Assembly: GCA_036571765.1 (NCBI GenBank)
Contig: BROE01000007.1
Coordinates: 3,748,416 to 3,812,415, forward strand
Origin: Plecoglossus altivelis
Lineage: Eukaryota > Chordata > Actinopteri > Osmeriformes > Plecoglossidae
DNA: 64,000 nucleotides
Direction of reading: 5' to 3'
Part shown: one piece after another, positions 60,389 to 64,000 of the stretch
Layout of the letters: each line of letters opens with the position of its first letter
Position numbering within the stretch: the first letter of the stretch is position 1
Notes under the pieces: generated by a model
Database searches by the model: none
What the model was told of the DNA's origin: nothing
What the model saw: the letters and a program-made list of their open reading frames with translations, nothing else
Translations under genes and position numbers: made by a program

Positions 60389-63300
60389 TCACCAGTGTTC
60401 CAGGTGCAGGTCCATGGCTGAGTTCAAGTTGATGTCTGTCACATCCAGGAACTCCGTGTTGAAGATGCTGGGGCCGTTGGGCGGAGCTACACTGAACGCC
60501 GTGGCCGAGCTGGGCGGGGTTAGATCCAGCCACTCCATGGTCTCCCACGGTGACTCGGCAAAGGTCATTCCCACCATGCCTTGCGCCTCGGTGACCGGGG
60601 TCACTTTGGAGATGATGGGGGACAGCGGGGTGGGTGTGTCCATCAACTTGTCCTGATGGGCGTGGCTGTTGGGGTGGTGCTGGTGGTGGGGGCTGGGGTA
60701 GCCGTCCCCTCCGCCGTTTACATCCTCTTCCTGCCCGGCCTCCTGAGCGGCCATCTTGAGAAGGGCGACCTCGCCGCCCCGGCCAATGGGGCTGCTGAGC
60801 AGGGTCTCCAGGTGGCTGTCTGCGATGTGAGCGGGTGTTTGGTCGTAAGGGAGGTGCGAGGGGGACTGGTGGTCGTAGAGGCGGTGGAACTTTGGAAGGA
60901 TGAGACCGGCGCTCCCTGGGGACACAGTAATGTGAGGCACAACTTTGGTTACACAGGCCCGCTCCTCTCTGGCGTTAGCTGGCATCTCTTGAAGAGAAGG
61001 AGGTGGGAGGGAAGGAGGGGAGGGGGGGGGTCACAGCAAAGAGTGTGATTTAATACCCACGTTAAGAGGGAATCTGAGTCACAATTAGGTAGAGGAGGCT
61101 TCCTGCTAACAGATGCTAGCATGGTAAATGGATGCTTATCCAAATGCTTGTATACAGCTCACGTACACTCAGTACTGTATGTATGACATATACTGCATAT
61201 ACTGAGTGTATGGGAAGATGCAATAGCCCTTTACTAGAGTCAGTTCAAGATGAACGACTGATTGTGAATCTGGTCACTCACCTCCGCTCTCTATTAACAC
61301 ATCAAGAAGTTCATCCATCTGTTGGCTCCGGCTCAGCTGCTGAGAGAAGAACAAGACTGCTATCAAAAGCCTTCTCACACTTCCGAAACATCCAACTGTG
61401 TCTCTTCTGACAGCGCAATAACACATCTTATCATGCTCCCAATTCTATCATCCTCTATTTCAAATGAGATGCGGTTAAGACAAGTTTGATTTGTCGGACT
61501 GTTATCTAATGCCATGACATCCATTTTATTTGTGAAACGGACTGCAAAGAGTATCGCAACAGCAAGCTTTGAGAGACCCAATCAGACTCGCTCAAGGGTG
61601 GAATCAATGCGTATCAATGTGCGACAGAAAGATGCCAAGCAGGTGAACGACAGAGGGAGAGAGAGAGAGAGAGCGAGGGCAGTAAGTTCAGCTCTATCAA
61701 AGACTCGACAAAAAGATGTTATTATTGTAATGCTAATTTTAAAAAGCGTTGGCCAGTTATGATCTGCTGCGGAGTTTGAAAGGGTCGCTTTTGGGTTACC
61801 TGCTTGACTGCATCCTCATAGCATGGGGGATGTGTGAGGATGGAGGCAGCAGCATCTGAGCTACAGAAGGGACTGGACCCCAGGCACTTTTGGCCAACAC
61901 ACCGAGAAGAGGGTAATATTGTCATCTATATGAAAAAAAAAAAACTTTATTAGCCTTCCGATTCGGAAAAAAAACGGGAATATGGGATTTTGTGCGTGCG
62001 CCAGAATTTCTGAGAAGTCCCTTTGAATCTTGACATGTCTACGTATTGGGATTTAAAAAGTGAGAGGAGGGGGAAAAAATGATGAGAACTCGGTAGCAAG
62101 GGTTGTGAACCGAGCTGTGTGGAGTTACACTACGGCTGGCCGGGTGAAGCAGTACAGCTCAACGTGAGGACGAAATGGAAAGTTACACCTCGACGCCCCA
62201 CAGACGCTCTTACGCGCAGTCAGAGAGAAGGAACACGTTAACGGAGAGCAGAAGAACCATCGTTAGGTGAACGCGAACAGACCTCCAGTCACTCAGTGAT
62301 TCAGACGGGTTATTACAATGTTACAAAAACAAAAACCCAAAACCAGATCTGGTGGAGAGAACGTGGGTAAACCTGCAGAGACGTCGCCCAGCTTTACCTT
62401 CTGCATGGCTGCGTTCTTGGCCTTGGGTGGCCCTCTGTGGTTGAGGCCAGCGTCAGCTGCGTTGGGGAACACGGACTGGAGGCCACGCTGGTCAGACAGG
62501 TAGGAACAGTTTACCTGATGACCTCCCTTCTGCTGAATCTGTCAGGTTAAAGGCCAAAAAGAAATGTGATGCTTTCGTTCCAACACAAGTGTTCGGTTCC
62601 CTAAATGGGGGGGGGATTGTGTGCATCTGAGGGCTGTAGTACCTGCATGTTCCTAGGCCTGGTGCCCACCTGGGGGAGGGGGTGGCTGCAGCCGTTCCTG
62701 CCCAGCGGAGGTGACAGAAGGTAGGGGTGGTTAGGGGACGAGGGTTGAGGGCTGCCGGAGCTCTTGCCGATGGGGGAGTCTTGAGGTGAGCACTGGGGGC
62801 TGAGGAAGGCAGACATGGTGGAGGGACTTCCAGAGGAAGGGGCCCTGTCCAGGCACCGCGCAGCCCCTGGAGGGCCTCCCATGCTGGGGAGGGAGGCGCC
62901 GCAGTGGCCTAGACCCTCCATGCAGTTCTCTGGAGGAGTCTTAAGGTGCTTGGTGGAGGACATGGGACAGCTGGAGGAGAGGGTCATGGGCTCCTGTTTG
63001 ACCGTCACACCAAAGAAGTTTTGTCCCATCATGCCCTGGGGTGGCTGGAGGTGCATGGAAATGTGATGAGGCGGGGCCGTTGCTGGGAGATCTTGGGTGG
63101 CGCCGTAGCAACGCTTCCTCTTGTGTAGCTGCATCTTCAGCTCTTCCACCTGGACAGAAAATGGAGACACTGACTCAGGCTCACAGCTTCCTGTTTTATA
63201 TCCCATATATATCTATTTATCAATGCCATTGTGGAGTGAAGGGTTTATTATGATGTAAATACTACATAATTTAATACAACTGTTCCATTTGGCCCCTCAT

Positions 63301-63879
63301 TTGTGTATTTTCCTACTTCCTCACCATGACAGCCCCACAGAGGACTGTGACAGGAAGTAGTTCACCCACCTGTCTCTGCTCCTGGTGCAGCTTCCAGGTC
63401 AGCTCCTCGATCACCTTCTGTTTCTCCACCAGCATCTTGTCCTTCTCCGCCTCCAGAACCTCCACCCCGCCGCCCTCCCCTCCCCTCGGGCCCCCGGCCA
63501 CCGGGCCCTCCTCGGCTCCAACAGGGGACGTCTGGAGGTTGAACTGGGGAGGGGAGGACATGGGGACGTCGCTGAAGCTGTCTGGGAGAGAGCCGCTGAG
63601 GGAGAGGTCGGAGGAGGCGGGGGAGATGGGGGGGGTGGAGGAGGTGCTAGGGTAGGGGTAGTAGCCCCCCTGGGAGAGGGAGGATGAGGAGGGCGACTGG
63701 TAGGAGGACAGGGAGCCTGTGGGGGTCACAGGGAATGTCACTGTGGTGATGTCGTTGGCGCCACAAGGGGAGGGGCTGGCGGCCGGGTCCTTGAAGGGGC
63801 GAAGGCGCTCGATCAGGGCGGTCTTGGTGCCGGACACGGGCATGCCTCGGACACGCAGCTGCTGTCTGAGTTCTGATAC
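60389..63879 (-). CDS. myocd: Myocardin (MYOCD), C-terminal half, partial
   Basis: Coding exons seen on the minus strand: 63879-63370, 63149-62643, 62487-62398, 61925-61800, 61339-61282 and 60987-60389, plus a possible 24-nt exon at 62538-62515. All are phase 0 except the last junction (G|AG in ESGEMPANARE). The first encodes a SAP domain (SELRQQLRVRGMPVSGTKT, then ALIERLRPF), a Ser/Pro-rich stretch, and the start of a leucine-zipper-like helix (DKMLVEKQKVIEELTWKL) that continues into the next exon (VEELKMQLHKRKR). Later exons carry THPPCYEDAVKQ, SQQMDELLDVLIESG and the transactivation domain ending ETMEWLDLTPPSSA ... FLDVTDINLNSAMDLHL. The MDLHLEHW terminus points to MYOCD rather than MRTFA or MRTFB. 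Myocardin is a nuclear SRF coactivator for smooth-muscle and cardiac genes. RPEL-like and basic/Q-rich regions are beyond the right edge. The middle (90-nt) exon is less certain than the rest. Confidence 0.94.
62515..62538 (-). other. myocd: Possible 24-nt microexon of myocd
   Basis: Between two placed myocd exons, minus-strand sequence reads CTGACAG, then 24 nt (IQQKGGHQ), then GTAAACTG. It has AG and GT flanks and is a multiple of three, so inclusion would not shift the frame. The following intron would be only 27 nt before the next exon (62487), which is below the usual minimum for splicing. A single larger exon, or a pseudo-exon, is therefore as likely. Confidence 0.3.
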
Positions 63880-64000
63880 CTGAGGGAGAGGGAAGACAGA
63901 GGAAGGGAAGGAGGGAGAGAGAGAGAAAAGGAAGGAACGAGATTTAAGTGAGAGCGAGAGATAGATATGGAAATGGAGAAACAGTGAGAGATATAAAGAG

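Overview
This is a vertebrate nuclear window, almost certainly from a ray-finned fish: spliced genes with short GT-AG introns, very many long dinucleotide microsatellites, and remnants of the tRNA-derived short elements common in fish. I cannot name the species. The gene order GAS7 - skeletal myosin heavy chains - ADPRM - MAP2K4 - MYOCD matches the order I recall for human 17p13-p12, which supports each identification.

Layout. 1-17.5 kb (minus strand): the 5' part of gas7, with the SH3 exon (17348-17527) and the WW exon (5555-5672). They are separated by an 11.7 kb intron full of micro- and minisatellites; the F-BAR exons lie off the left edge. 18.5-30.2 kb and 32.2-42.8 kb (minus): two complete tandem sarcomeric myosin heavy chain genes in head-to-tail order. 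I resolved 39 coding exons in each, which sum to 1936 and 1943 residues. 45.8-47.3 kb (plus): adprm, a three-exon Mn-dependent ADP-ribose/CDP-alcohol diphosphatase of 325 residues, divergent from the myosins. 47.9-54.4 kb (plus): map2k4 (MKK4), eleven exons and 400 residues, plus a probable 33-nt in-frame cassette exon. 56-63.9 kb (minus): the 3' half of myocd (SAP domain, leucine-zipper-like segment, transactivation domain) with a long 3' untranslated region, convergent with map2k4. Its N-terminal exons lie off the right edge.

The genes are physically linked and several act in muscle. The myosins are thick-filament motors, MYOCD is an SRF coactivator for smooth-muscle and heart genes, and MAP2K4 activates JNK and p38. 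ADPRM is metabolic and GAS7 acts on membrane and cytoskeleton. They do not form an operon-like system.

The most informative observation is a patchwork of near-identical and diverged blocks between the two myosins, including introns, which points to recurrent gene conversion. Other notable signals are the map2k4 cassette exon, microsatellites abutting several map2k4 splice acceptors, and gas7-intron minisatellites whose units carry transcription-factor-like motifs. I found no sign of a wholly new biological system. Exon boundaries were set by hand from splice-site consensus, reading frame and family exon structure.
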